Of a DNA stretch of 64,000 nt, positions 10,907 to 23,640 are shown piece after piece; within the stretch, counting starts at the first letter, position 1, and every line of letters begins with the position of its first letter. A program made the position numbers and the translations under genes. The DNA lies in assembly GCA_024509875.1 (NCBI GenBank), contig JAMPIV010000299.1, positions 1,915,001 through 1,979,000 on the forward strand. The letters run 5' to 3'. The notes under the pieces were generated by a model, which saw only the letters and a program-made list of their open reading frames with translations, was not told where the DNA came from and did not search any database. This DNA comes from Oreohelix idahoensis (taxonomy: Eukaryota > Mollusca > Gastropoda > Stylommatophora > Oreohelicidae).

Positions 10907-12283
10907 TTTATACACAGGGACAATACAGAGCTAACCTATTATCTGCTCTGTGTGGGCGCATGTACTACAACAGTCTAATCACTTCAACAGAGAGATACTT
11001 TACAAAATATACATCAACAGAACTTTATCAATTACCCGGTGATAGACTTTATCACCATTTGTATACCCCACCATTTATCGACTATAACATGCGGGCTGTA
11101 AGCTTTGCAGTTTTTCAGCTTTCCAAAGAGACATCCAATGTTTAAACAATAGAGTTAATTGGTAAAGAATAGTAAACAACTGAAAGGCAACATTCTAGAG
11201 ACTCATTCACGTCTGTCTCAGATATTTTACCGCAATGGCATGAGTAAAGTTATTATTACAATTACCTTTACTTAGGCAGTCTCTTTCACACTGTATTATA
11301 CGAGTATGAGCTTTCAGAACAACATATCAAAACATCAAAGATGCAGTTACGGCTGAATCGGTCTACTGACAAAATAAGCTCGTAACGAAATTAATACTTG
11401 CGTAGGTAAGATCAAAGCTTGTGATAGCGCTGGTGATTGGCTCATTTATTTCAGTTCGTGCTGCTTGTTTAGCCTGGAACTACCATTGAATCTGCTTTTA
11501 TTGCATTTTTTCCTTTTTCCTTGGCCTCGTTTTGGCGAGGCGCGTCCCTTTCAACCTGGACACAGAGTTTGTTGGTTATGTTAGGGTGCATATACAAATA
11601 GAATAGACATTGCGGTCTGTTTCAGCGATATAATTGATGTATACTCACTTTATTGAATTAATTCTGTACCAAGCATTTACGTGCTCTTGAAATTGTGGGT
11701 TTTGTAACAATGTGCTTTACCTCATGAAGTTGCCAGCCTCATGAGCTGTGGTGATTTGCAAATCCATTATGTAAATTGAAATATTGGGTAGATTTTCAAA
11801 CCTGGAGGCGATCAGAAGTTGGTGATGAAATCAGGACTTAAAGAGCACATATCATGCAGGTGATAAGCGCCCAGTCTATTAATCGCTTAATGTCCCTCTT
11901 TCCAAAACATCCCCAGCAGCGTTTACTCGTGAAACACGGATCAAAATCATTATTACATAATTCGAACCGACAAAACCATTATTACATAATTCGAACCGAC
12001 AAAATCATTATTACATAATTCGAACCGACAATTTCAGCTTCAGGTTAAAGATTGCCAGGGGTTAATATAAACTCAGGTAACTTAAATATAAAAGTGTACC
12101 GTCACAAGGTGAAAGTGATTCATACCAGATCACTGCGCTGTTGTTTTAATTTTGCACAAACACAAGGCTACTTAAAACAAGAATGTCTGCTATTACAATC
12201 ATGCCTGCGCTGTTTTTTCTCACAATTAAAATTCTCTCACAGAAAGAACAGAATGTAACAAAAGTAATCTGTGACATAGCTTG
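10907..12283. other. Non-coding interval with 29 bp triplication
   Basis: No gene recognised. About three near-identical 29 bp units containing ATTACATAATTCGAACCGAC lie in tandem at 11941-12030. The short ORFs (10855-11145 and 12052-12258) have no recognisable domain. Confidence 0.5.
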
Positions 12284-12291
12284 AGTTCTAG

Positions 12292-12870
12292 ACGACGTCT
12301 AGAACTGGCGTCCTGCACGAATTCAAAGTATCTGGAGAACCCCAAGTTATTGCTGTTCTCAACGTGTCGAGCATCACTGAGCTAGAGCGCCTCGTAGAAA
12401 AAGTATTCACTCTTGGGGCTGTATGCGTGGATAGTCAACCTATAATAACTATCGAGTGCTTTGCACGAAACATTAGAGTCTCTGATGAACTGACCAGACC
12501 TGTCAACGGCCTTCTGGACAAGAATAATCTGTACTGGGCGAATATTAGATATGATTACTACATTACCCCAACTGAAGATTTCCTTAACGAACGGAGAAGA
12601 GAATTGGAAAAATCACTCAGTGACAGAATCAGAGGCAATTTTCCATTCGAGGCATACACACGTCTTTCTGAAAGAGAGAGTGACACATTTTTGAATGTAC
12701 CAGACTCAGAGCAGCTAGACCTGCTGTCGTTTCAGATAGCTCGTGTTCGAGCTTTCGGCTCCCACATTCATTTCCAGTTAAAGAGGTTACAGTTTCTTGA
12801 AGATTATAGTCTGTCATTACTAAATTCTGGCCAAAATACATTCTTTGTTCTGACGTCAGCACTGTTCTAG
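12292..12870 (+). CDS. Terminal exon of an unrecognised host protein
   Basis: An open frame of about 192 codons from a possible splice acceptor (TTCTAG, ending at 12291) to TAG at 12868-12870. It has no ATG before the conserved-looking part, so I read it as a last exon with upstream exons not identified. The composition is that of a folded soluble protein: mixed hydrophobic and charged, no low complexity, no signal peptide or membrane segment. Segments such as VITIECFARN-like strands, LLDKNNLYWANIR and YTRLSERESDTFLNVPDSEQ look like real domain sequence. It differs clearly from the repeats around it. An alternative acceptor would place the start at 12303. I do not recognise the family; an intronless retrocopy or pseudogene is possible. 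Confidence 0.5.
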   Translation, partial: TTSRTGVLHEFKVSGEPQVIAVLNVSSITELERLVEKVFTLGAVCVDSQPIITIECFARNIRVSDELTRPVNGLLDKNNLYWANIRYDYYITPTEDFLNERRRELEKSLSDRIRGNFPFEAYTRLSERESDTFLNVPDSEQLDLLSFQIARVRAFGSHIHFQLKRLQFLEDYSLSLLNSGQNTFFVLTSALF

Positions 12871-13612
12871 CTAGAAACTGTTTGTGCTTCTGTGGGAGCA
12901 AGAAAGGAGTTAACTAAACTAATTTTGAAAGGATGTATAAGCAATTCAGGTATGAATTATTATTTGTTTGTTTTTCATTTCATCGAAGGATGCTGTGAAA
13001 TGTGTTTGATCTAGAACTGTGCATTTATTGTTTCTGTTGCGGTTACTATACATTTGTTAAATACTGATTCAACTATAAGGATAACAGTATGTTTGCTTCT
13101 CGTCACATAATACAATGGCAGGGTAACAGTGTGTGATATTCTATGGAACAAAGTAGTAACATTACTTTTCTTGTTACAGCATTGTACTTAATTCTTGAAA
13201 TGTCAAAAGAAAATTTAAACGAATATATTGTTTTGATTTTGTAAATTCTTCTTATTAAGCGTAATAATAGTTCGAGATGTTTTCTTCTGTATTTGTATTT
13301 CTGGGTAAATACCATGATGTTAAAGTTCTCCTGCAGGTTTTGACACATTATTTCTCCTTTTGTTTTTCTTTGGTTTTACAAAAAAAATTACGGTTGTCTT
13401 CGGATATGCTCGTACTTCCAAATAATACTTTTGAATATATACAAATATGGTGAAGACATGTACAGGTTGTTGTTGTTTTTATTTTCATAATTTTGGTCAA
13501 GTCTATTTGTTTTTTGTTTTTTTTTTTTGCTTTTGTTTTTTATAATTCATTCAGTGTCGAAAATTAGTATTTACGCATGTGATATATGTACTGTTATCTT
13601 AGATTTTATTTG

Positions 13613-13755
13613 TCTTTGGTTTGTTAGTCTCAACAATTTTGTTTTTGTTTGGTTTGTTAGTCTCAACAATTTTGTTTTTTTTTTTGGTTTGTTAGTCTCC
13701 ACAAATTTGTATTTCTTTGGTTTGTTAGTCTCAACAATTTTGTTTTTCTTTGGTC
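13613..13755 (+). repeat. Minisatellite, about four copies of a 33-40 bp unit
   Basis: Tandem copies of TTTGGTTTGTTAGTCTCAAC followed by AATTTTG and a T-rich spacer of variable length. ORFs read through it on both strands are repeats of this unit, not genes. Confidence 0.85.
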
Positions 13756-14140
13756 TCCTACAGTGAATCACAATTTTTAAATAGTTGAAATCGCCGTTCA
13801 TTAGATTACTAGCTGTAAGTCCCCGGGTTTCCAGCCTGTTTTGGTAAAATTCAAACTTTGTTTTTTCTTAATAAGAATTTTGTCATCTTTAAAAATCCAT
13901 CACCAGTTGGAAATCATAAAGAATATGCCATGCGGCCGCTGCCTTGTCAAAATACATTAATAATTAGGAAACTTACCCACCACAAAAATATGTATAGAAT
14001 GAGTAATTTTTGTGTACCCACATTGAGATCCTTGCCGGTGATATGGAGTTTGTGCATTGTGCGGAGACCCTCCTTGTGTGATCTAAGGGAGGAGATCGGA
14101 GCACTGATGGAGTTGTCCGTGTGCAATGAAGATGGTCCTT

Positions 14141-14231
14141 AAAACCACACAAAACCACACAAAACCAAACAAAACCACGTAATACCACACAAAACCACAC
14201 AAAACCAAACAAAACCACACAAAACCAAACA
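14141..14231 (+). repeat. 10 bp tandem repeat (ACAAAACCAC-type)
   Basis: About nine imperfect copies of AAAACCACAC / AAAACCAAAC in direct tandem, ending just upstream of the inverted-repeat element at 14300. Confidence 0.9.
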
Positions 14232-14388
14232 ATTTGAAGCAGGTATACACTGCCCCTGATAATGCATCCTTATAACTGAACGCACGCCAGAATATGACAG
14301 AATAGTTGACTTCGATAATTAGACCCCTTCACCTATTACCACTCTATATTCTCATCAATACCTACACGCCAACACACCGGCTGAAAAA

Positions 14389-14517
<129 letters not shown>

Positions 14518-14518
14518 A

Positions 14519-15450
14519 CACACATACAATATATTTATACAACATAGATAAATATAACAAACCCCCGGTTTATAAATAGAAGTATATATTGCGAGACAAA
14601 GTATGAATTAAATTAGAAAGTTACATGGAATGTTTTGGGTTAAGTTAGGTTCGTGGGGGGGTTGAGTGTGCAATTGGAGTTGGGGTAGTGGGGGTAGATA
14701 GATCCAAGATCTGTGGATATAATGCTGGTAGAGTGCGTTGTTTTAGGCGTTCATGGCGCAGAATACGGCGACTGACTTTGCTTAACGTTAACTTGATGAG
14801 GGCTTCTCGGGTGAGGTTGTGTTTCATGATGAAATATAAGTGAGCATTCAATAGCTCCTCAAAGGTCTCGCTTAGACAAGAATGAGCAAGTTGCTTGCCT
14901 TGCTGCTCCAGTTCAACCAATACAAGGAGCGCTCAAGTAACTTTTTACGATGGTCCAAAGTCGTATCGTGATATCCCGAGAAGTCCTATCATTTCTTTAG
15001 AAGATAATTTTGATCAGTGTCTCTCAAAAGTTGTTTTTGCAGCGACCTCGAATACATTTTTTCTCTCAGTCTGTTGACTTATGTAGTTTTTTTTTACATT
15101 TTTATTAATATATAAGAATGATCTCAGCAGTCAAGATCACAGGCACAAGGTAGGATAAGCAGAAAGACTAGATATTGAGAAGAGATTTTGTGACATTGTC
15201 GGCGTGTACCTGTCTTTTTATGTAAAAATAGGACAGAGAATTTATGTGTTGTTCGTATGAGTAGACTGATGAATTGTGTGTTCTAAAACCGACATTTTTC
15301 CCGCCGTGCGCTTGTTGTGTAGTGAGTACATCCAAAATCGTGTTTTTGTCTAAGGTGTTGTGAAGTTTATTGTGCTCCTTAGTACTAGGTTTATCGTACT
15401 CGCCGAAACAGTGGTAAGTTTTACTACATAAAGATACCATCCCCTTCATT
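14519..15450. repeat. 0.9 kb duplicated block, copy 1
   Basis: From the end of the (TA)n tract this block matches 18115-19050 in the same orientation with moderate divergence. It includes the landmark AACCCCCGGTTTATAAATAG and the segment around GAGCAAGTTGCTTGCCTTGC. A minus-strand frame (14920-14645, about 91 codons, with HSCLSETFEELLNAHLYFIM) is largely preserved in the second copy but carries a stop there. It may be a decayed coding remnant; function unknown. Confidence 0.7.
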
Positions 15451-16089
15451 TTCTAATATAAACAGCCTATCTGGTGTTTTGTGTGTTGATGAGAATATAG
15501 GGGTGAGAGAAAAAAACCATGTAAGTTGTCGTTAGGTGGTCGGTGGGGTTCTTAATGGAGAGCGCGCGGGGGTATTGATGATGACAGGCCGGTGTGTTGG
15601 CGTGTAGGTATTGATGAGAATATAGAGTGGTAATAGGTGAAGGGGTCTAATTATCGGAGTCAACTATTCTTTTGATGTGAAAATATGACATGGAATTTCC
15701 GTTGTTGGGTGAATGTAATTACATATTGATACGAGGTCTGGTCCTTGGGGTAGTTTTCTTATTATTTATATTATTTTAATGGAGAATGTAGGTGGTATTG
15801 CTTTTTGGTTTTGTCTGGTGTTTTGTGTGTATGTATTGATGAGAATATAGGGTGGTGAGAGGTGAAGTGGTGTAATTATCGGATCACATATTCTTTTGAT
15901 GTAAAAATATGACATGGAATTTCCGATGTTGGGTGAATGTTATTTTATATTGATACCGGCTCTGGTCCACGGGGTAGTTTTCTTTATTATTTATATTACA
16001 TCATGAGTAATACGTCTACTTAGGCCAATGTTCATCTAGTGGTATGTAAGTGACCCCGCACACAGCCGTAAGCGTAATAAAATTCTCAT

Positions 16090-17700
16090 GCAAGTTTTGC
16101 GAATATTTCTTACAGTTGTCAAATATTTATGCAAATGGTTTCTCCAGTTGTCAAATATATCTTCAAATGTTTTTTTTCCAGTTGTCAAATATTTCTTAAA
16201 ATGTTTTTTTTTCTAAATGTCAAATATTTCTTCAAATGTTTTTTCCTGTTGACAAATATTTCTTCAAATGTTTTTTTCCAGGTGTCAAATATTTCTTCAA
16301 ATGTTTTTTTTTCTTTCTAAATGTCAAATATTTCTTCAAATGATTTTTCTACTTGTCAAATATTTATGCGAATGGTTTTTCCAGTTGCCAAATATTTCGT
16401 CAAATGTTTTTTCCAGTTGTCAAATATTTCTTCACATGTTTTTTTAATTAAATGTCAAAAATTACTTCAAATGTTTTTTCCAGTTGACAAATAATTCTTC
16501 AAATATTTTTATCCAGTTGACAAATAATTCTTTAAAAGTTTCTTCCAACTGTCAAATATTTCCTCAAATGTTATTTTCTAGTTGTCAAAAATTTCTTCAT
16601 CCGTTTTTTTAAGTTGTAAAATATTTCTTAAAATGGTTTTTGCAGTTGTCAAAAATTTACTCAAATATTTTTTTCTATTTGTCAAATATTTACCCTAATG
16701 TTTTTTTTCCAGTTGTCAAATATTTCTTCAAACGGTTCTTTCAATTGTCAAATATTTCTTTAAACGCTTTTTTTTCAAGTTGTCAAATATTTATGCAAAT
16801 GTTTTTTTCCAGTTGTCAAATATTTCTTCAACCGCTTCTACCAACTGTCAAATATTTTTTCAAACGGTCCTTCCAACTGTCAAATATTTCATCAAATCTT
16901 TTTTTCTAGTTGTCAAATATTTCTTCAAATGTTTTTTTCTAGTTGTCAAATATTTATGCAAATGGTTTTTCCAGTTGTCAAATATTTACCCAAATGTTTT
17001 TTTCCAGTTGTCAAATATATTTTTCAAACGGTTCTTTCAACTGTCAAATATTTCTTCAAGTTTTTTTTTAAAATGTCAAATATTTCTTAAAATTTTTATT
17101 CCAGGTGACAAATAATTCTTCAAACGTTTCTTTCAACTGTCAAATATTTCTTTAAATGTTTTTTCCAGTTGACAAATATTTCTTTAAACGTTTCTTCCAA
17201 CGATCAAATATTCCTGCAAATGCTTTTTCCAGTTGTCAAATATTTCTTTAAACGTTTTTCCAACTGTTAAATATTTCTTCAAATGTTATTTCCAGTTGGC
17301 AAATATTTCTCCAGATATTTCTTTAAATATGTCTTCAAACGTTTTTTTCCAATTGTCAAATATTTCTTTAAATGTTTTTTTCTACTTGTCAAATATTTCT
17401 TCAAATATTTCTTCAGTAGTTTCTTGTAATTGCACATATTTCATTAAATAATTCATGCATTTGTCAAATACTTCTTCACATGTTTCTTGAGGTTGTCAAA
17501 TAGTTTTAAAAATATTTATTCAACTCGTTCTTGCAGTTGCCAAATATTTCTTCAAATATTTCTTGCACTTACCAAAAAGTTCTTAAAATATATATTGTAA
17601 AAAGTTTCTTGCAGTTATTAAATATTTCTTCGAATGTTTCTTGCAGTTGCCAAATATTTCTTCAAATAGTTCTTGCCGTTGTCAAATATTTCATACATAG
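16090..17700 (+). repeat. Large minisatellite, about 33-36 bp unit
   Basis: Roughly 45 imperfect copies of a unit like CAGTTGTCAAATATTTCTTC followed by AAATG and a T run. Unit length drifts through the T run and small indels. The array ends in TGCCAAATATTTC-type variants. Reading frames through it give repeated VKYFFKCFF-like peptides that are not genes. Confidence 0.95.
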
Positions 17701-17702
17701 TA

Positions 17703-17865
17703 AAATACTCCGCTCGATAGTGCAGGTGGAGCGTGACTTTTTTATAAGGAAATATACCGATCGATAACGGCGAAGTGGTTTAGCGGCGATAAGTAGGTAG
17801 GTGTAATTATTGTCGTTAGCTGGTCGGTGGGGGTTTTAAGGGAGAGGTCGGGGGTTATTGACTTT
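17703..17865 (+). repeat. Left arm of a 165 bp inverted repeat
   Basis: Reverse complement of 19931-20097 with moderate divergence. Shared landmarks are the CGATAGTGCAGG, GGAAATATACCGATCGATAA and TTAGCTGGTCGGTGG segments. It follows the large minisatellite. A shorter related piece in direct orientation lies at about 15522-15580. Confidence 0.75.
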
Positions 17866-18004
17866 GGCTGGCGGGGGTGACGACTCATGTGTGTGTTGGG
17901 GTGTAGCTGGCAGCCGGGGTGTGGGTGTTATTGCTTTTGGTTTTGTCTGGTGTTCATTGTCCATGACTCAGCAGTGTGTTGTTATGTTTCTTTATTCAGG
18001 TGTT

Positions 18005-19050
<1,046 letters not shown>

Positions 19051-19137
19051 GTATTCTAATTTAAAGAATCCATGGGTTCTCTTATCAAATAATTTTTTAT
19101 CCTGGCATTTCTAAAAGTCAAACACGAGCTTATTCTC

Positions 19138-19198
19138 TTCTTCTTCTTCTTTGATCCATAACCGCCAACCGTCAAAGCAGTCAGCGGCCATCACGCCT
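19138..19198 (-). mobile_element. 61 bp retroposon tail with target-site duplication
   Basis: A 61 bp insertion flanked by 12 bp direct repeats GAGCTTATTCTC (19126-19137 and 19199-19210). On the minus strand it ends in an (AAG)n-like tail, as expected for the extreme 3' end of a LINE or SINE. The body is too short to name the family. Confidence 0.7.
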
Positions 19199-19731
19199 GA
19201 GCTTATTCTCACTAGTAATAAATTCGCACGATGGTCTGCGCAGGCCTCGGAGGGGAACCATTGATCGTATGCTTTTAAAAATTATTTTTGCAGGTGAGGT
19301 TTATCGGCGTCCGCTAGGGCGGTTGTCGTGGCCATATCCAACAGTTGGAAGTCGAGTTATCGACGACCCTAGCTAGAAAATCTGCTTTCTTGATTTTACT
19401 GTCTTCTATCTTACTAATGGTTTCTGTTTTTATCCATGCTTTGTGCTGATGTTCTCTTTTTTCTCTATACTTCTTCACATGCCTCGTTCCATATATGTTT
19501 TACTTGTTGCCAGTCGTCTTCCGTATGTGTTTCATCTTCCAGCAGTTGGAGTACCTGGTATTTGTTGGATACTGTGATTTAAATTTTTTCTCTTATTTCC
19601 TGATTTCTTAGATATCCCACATTATACTGTTGTCTATAACTATATGCAACGTTCAGCAAATTTCTTGCCGTTATCTATGTTGTATAAATATATTGTATGT
19701 GTGTTGTATATATGTTGTATATATGTTGTAA

Positions 19732-19930
19732 CCATTTGCATAAATATTTGACAAACTGGAAAAAAAAATGCATTTAAAGAAATATTTGACAATTATAAAA
19801 AAACATTTGAAGAAATATTTGACAACTGAAAAAAAACATTTGAAGAAAATGTTGACATTTAGAACAAAACATTTGCATAAATATTTGACAACTGGAAAAA
19901 AACATTTGAAGACATATTTGACAACTGAAT
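19732..19930 (-). repeat. Minisatellite, inverted relative to 16090-17700
   Basis: About five copies of the 16090-17700 unit on the opposite strand (AAATATTTGACAACTGGAAA followed by AAAACATTTG). It abuts the right arm of the 165 bp inverted repeat. Confidence 0.9.
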
Positions 19931-20097
19931 AAAGTCAATAACCCCCGCACTCTCCCTTAAATAAACTCCACCGACCAGCTAACACCAATAATTACACCTA
20001 TCTACTAATCGCCGCTAACCCACTCCCGTTATTATCGATCGGTATATTTCCTTATATAAAAGTCACGCGCATCCTGCACTATCGATAGGAGTATTTT
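19931..20097 (-). repeat. Right arm of the 165 bp inverted repeat
   Basis: Reverse complement of 17703-17865. It contains TTATATAAAAGTCAC, the first copies of the TATA-like motif that becomes an array after 22.3 kb. Confidence 0.75.
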
Positions 20098-20523
20098 CCT
20101 ATATAAAAGTCTCGCGCATCCTGCAGAATGCGTCTCGAAACGTGCTTGACATACTACTATTACCTATTCATTTCTCATTTTCGGAGAACAGAAATCTGTG
20201 CTCCAGTCACTCTTGACATTTTCACACTTCTCATCGTGTCAGGTTCGCGTCACTGACCATCCGTAACGATTAATTGTAATTGCTTAACGTCTTTTTTTTT
20301 TATACCTAACGCTTTGTCTTTCATTATAAGAAGGCTTCCTGCTGGTCTCTTCTTTGTTTGACCTAAGATCAACACACATTTCTTTTTTTGTCAATTTCTT
20401 TACATCCTGCTCTAATAAATAGACTTTGCAGCGCTCGCACCTGTTCCTACTAAACACATTTCTTTTTTTTTCTCGCAGATTTAATCTCTAATGGTGCGCA
20501 ATTTTGATTCTTTTATATCTTTT

Positions 20524-20628
20524 TCTCTAACACATCACGCCACCTCTTCATGGTAGACGTAGTATACGTAAGTCTCTAACACTTCACTCTCTCACAAAAA
20601 ATAAGCTTGTAAATTTAAGAGGTGAAAC
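20524..20628 (+). repeat. 105 bp direct repeat, copy 1
   Basis: Repeated at 20804-20910 with few changes (TCTCTAACACATCACGCC start, GAGGTGAAAC end). The short motif GTCTCTAACAC recurs singly at about 20752 and 21527, suggesting a once larger array. Confidence 0.8.
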
Positions 20629-20657
20629 AGAAAAGCAATACCATCCTCGCACGCGCA

Positions 20658-20697
20658 CACACAACCACACGCGCACACACACACACACACACAGACG
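20658..20697 (+). repeat. (CA)n microsatellite
   Basis: An interrupted run of CA and CGCA dinucleotides between the two 105 bp repeats. Confidence 0.9.
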
Positions 20698-20803
20698 TCA
20701 TCACCTCCCACCAGACAAAGCCAATCCCCAGCCCGCGCATTCAAATAGTCAAGTCTCTAACACGTCGCGTTCACCTCTCACTGCCAAGCCTTGTATAATC
20801 ATG

Positions 20804-20910
20804 TCTCTAACACATCACGCCACCTCTTCATGGTAGACGTAGTATAGGTAAGTCTCTAACACTTCACTCTCTCACAAAAATAATAAGCTTGTAAATTTAA
20901 GAGGCGAAAC
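20804..20910 (+). repeat. 105 bp direct repeat, copy 2
   Basis: Second copy of 20524-20628, offset 280 bp, with a 2-3 bp difference in the A-rich centre. Confidence 0.8.
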
Positions 20911-21157
20911 GGTTAGTATAAGATTTCCTGATAGCGACAGCTAAAATGTATCTTAGAAAAAAATGTATGACCGAGTAAATTAAATATTTCTTATCACTTA
21001 GTTTTTCGATTAAGCGAGTTGTTAGCGCGCAAACAAGGCTGGTTTCATAGACAAAGGAAGAGATCAATAGACAGGTGTGTGTATTTTTGCTATCGGGTTG
21101 TTGTTTTTTTTTTCCACGCCAACACGTTCATAAGTCATTGTAAAAACCGTGCACTCT

Positions 21158-21265
21158 ATGCCTCGTTTTTCTTGTGAGCTCTGTCGGAAAGACTTTACAC
21201 GAGGTACCAGCTTACGTATCCACAGACACCGCCAATATCCTCTACCTGTTGTAACATACATTTAA
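21158..21265 (+). CDS. Small ORF with degenerate C2H2 zinc-finger motif
   Basis: A 35-codon ORF from ATG 21158 to TAA 21263-21265. Residues 4-22 match the C2H2 finger pattern F-x-C-x2-C-x3-F-x5-L-x2-H. The expected second zinc His (four residues after the first) is Gln encoded by CAA, one base from a His codon; a His is present two residues after the first. It sits alone inside a repeat-rich stretch with no flanking exons recognised. It may be a decayed finger from a host gene, a mobile element or a chance match; expression cannot be judged from sequence. Confidence 0.3.
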   Translation: MPRFSCELCRKDFTRGTSLRIHRHRQYPLPVVTYI

Positions 21266-22289
21266 AAAATCAGTCTAAATATATGTATAACTAAATATAT
21301 CTAAATACATCGTCTTCCTATTATCTCAAAGTCTAAATATATCGTCTCCCTATTATTGTCTTCTTGTTATCTAAAAATCTCAAAGTCTTCCTCTTATTCA
21401 CCTATGTATATATGACTATTTAGCGTATAACTGCTGTAACATCGTGTATATGTATACCTGTCTATATGTAAAATAAACAACACACACACTACCAGGAAGC
21501 ATGTTCGATGGTAGAACTAGTACAGGTCTCTAACACTTCACTCCGATCTATACATATTGTATATACAACAATTAAAATACCGGCACACAAAAACCCATAC
21601 CCCAACACACCCCACGATTCGACAGCCCCACAAACTACACCACACAATTAAGATACCTACAACCAAACACACTACCGGAGCAATACATCACACACACAAA
21701 AAAAAGCAAGAAAGAAAAAGTGACATATGGTGATGCTCAACATCTAAACTCTCTGTATACAGCTACCCACAGACACACACACAGATACCTACAGGTATAT
21801 GCACCAACACATAAACTACCTGGCAGACAAGATCTTCCACTCTGTACAACAACCAAGAAACCATACAACACACAATACCACACACCTCTCGCGATCAATT
21901 ACGCGCTTAGTCAGACCCTGGCTAACCCACCCCAAGCCTGTTTTTTTCCTTCATAGACAATGGCGTGATAACGACAGACACTCACCTTGTTGAAGATGGT
22001 TACACGAAAAAGACGTGACAGACTCGCCAAGTAATCCGAACCGCCTGTGTTCTTAGGGCTCTTAGTGGTATACGAAAAAGAAGTGCGGTTATACGTCACT
22101 CATAGATCAACTAACTTTGTCAATAAATAAATAACCTCAACATCTAAAATATCTCTCTTCCACCTCCAAAACCATACCACATCACACAAAAATATCACCC
22201 CTAACCTAACCCCACCTGGTACATTACACCCATGCCTCGTCATCCCCACCACAAAAGACCTCCACTCGACCACAACACACTATTAGCGA

Positions 22290-23260
22290 ACTAATATAGT
22301 GCTATATAAAAGTCACGCGCCACCACAAAGTGCCACCACATTTCCCTTATATAAAAAGTCATCCCGCCATCTTGCCCCTGCCTCACTCCTGCAGAATTAA
22401 TGTATGTCTATAAATAACGGCTTCTTGTTATCTAAACATATCTCTATATAAAAAGTCATGGGTCTCCTCCTCTCCTCCTCCTCAATTCCTTATATAAAAA
22501 ATCACCGCGCCATCTTGCCCCTGCACTTTTTCCTTATATAAAAATCATCCCGCCATCTTGCACCTGCAACGCGCCGTCCTCTTGTTATCTAAAACAACAC
22601 ATATTACTATATAAAATGTCATCCGTCTCCTCCTACCCTCCTCCTCAATTCCTTATATAAAAAGTCATCCCGCCATCTTGCCCCTGCATCACTCCTGCAG
22701 AATTAATATATGTCTATAAATAACGCCTTCTTGTTATCTAAAAAAACACTAATATATTACTATATAAAAAGTCATCTGCCTCCTCCTACCTCCTCCTCAA
22801 TTCCTTATATAAAAAGTCATCACGACATCTTGCTCCTGCATCACTCCTGCAGAAATAATATATGTCTATAAATAACGTCTTCCTATTATCTAAAAATAAA
22901 CACTAATATATTACTATATAAAAAGTCATCTGCCTCCTCCTACCCTCCTCCTCAATTTCTTATATAAAAAGTCATCCCGCCATCTTGCCCCTGCATCACT
23001 CCGGCAGAATTAATATATGTCTATAAAGAACGTCTTCTTGTTATCTAAAAAAAACACTAATATATTACTATATAAAAAGTCATCCCGCCATCTTGCCCCA
23101 GCATCATTCCTGCAGAATTAATATATGTCTATAAAGAACGTCTTCTTGTTATCTAAACATATCTCTATATAAAAAGTCATGGTCCTCCTCCTCTCCTCCT
23201 CCTCAATTCCTTATATAAAAAGTCATCCCACCATCTAGCGCCACATAACCTCTTGTTGTT
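22290..23260 (+). repeat. 155 bp satellite array with TATATAAAAAGTCAT motif
   Basis: About five to six imperfect copies of a ~155 bp unit. Each holds two TATA-like motifs (CTTATATAAAAAGTCAT and CTATATAAAAAGTCAT), a CCCGCCATCTTGCCCCTGC segment, CTCCTGCAGAATTAATATAT and a CTCCTCC-rich stretch. Copies are clearest at 22650-22803, 22803-22961 and 22961-23068. No ORF of note. Confidence 0.85.
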
Positions 23261-23274
23261 ATCTCAAGTCCGCC

Positions 23275-23640
23275 ATGTTTTATAAAAAGTCATACGCATC
23301 CGCCTGATGCTCCACCTCCACACTGAGTATTTCCTTATATAAAAAGTCATGCACCAACACCTGCTGCTCCACCTGCGCAATGAGTATTTTCTTATATAAA
23401 AAAGTCATCACCCTCCGCCTGATGCTCCACCTGCACAATGAGTATTTCCTTATATAAAAAGTCATCAGCCTCCGCCTGATGCTCCACCTGCACACTGAGT
23501 ATTTCAAAAAGTCATCACCCTCCGCCTGATGCTCCACCTGCACACTGAGTATTTCCTTGTATAAAAAGTTATCACCCTCCGCCTGATGCTCCACCTTCGC
23601 AATGAGTATTTCCTTATATAAAAAGTCATGCAATACAACA
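23275..23640 (+). repeat. 60 bp satellite array carrying the same TATA-like motif
   Basis: Six tandem copies of a ~60 bp unit: CTTATATAAAAAGTCAT, CCTCCGCCTGATGCTCCACC and a TGAGTATTTC end. The unit shares its first 17 bp with the 155 bp array but not the rest, so two array types are built around one motif. The minus-strand 117 aa reading frame across it is repeat-derived. Confidence 0.88.

Noticed and set aside
16129..17451. Several overlapping ORFs with repeated VKYFFKCFF-like peptides
   Set aside because: They are frames through the 33-36 bp minisatellite; unit drift shifts the frame repeatedly and no domain is present.
22290..23640. CRISPR-like array because of regularly spaced repeats
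   Set aside because: Whole units are repeated rather than short repeats with unique spacers, and the setting is eukaryotic.
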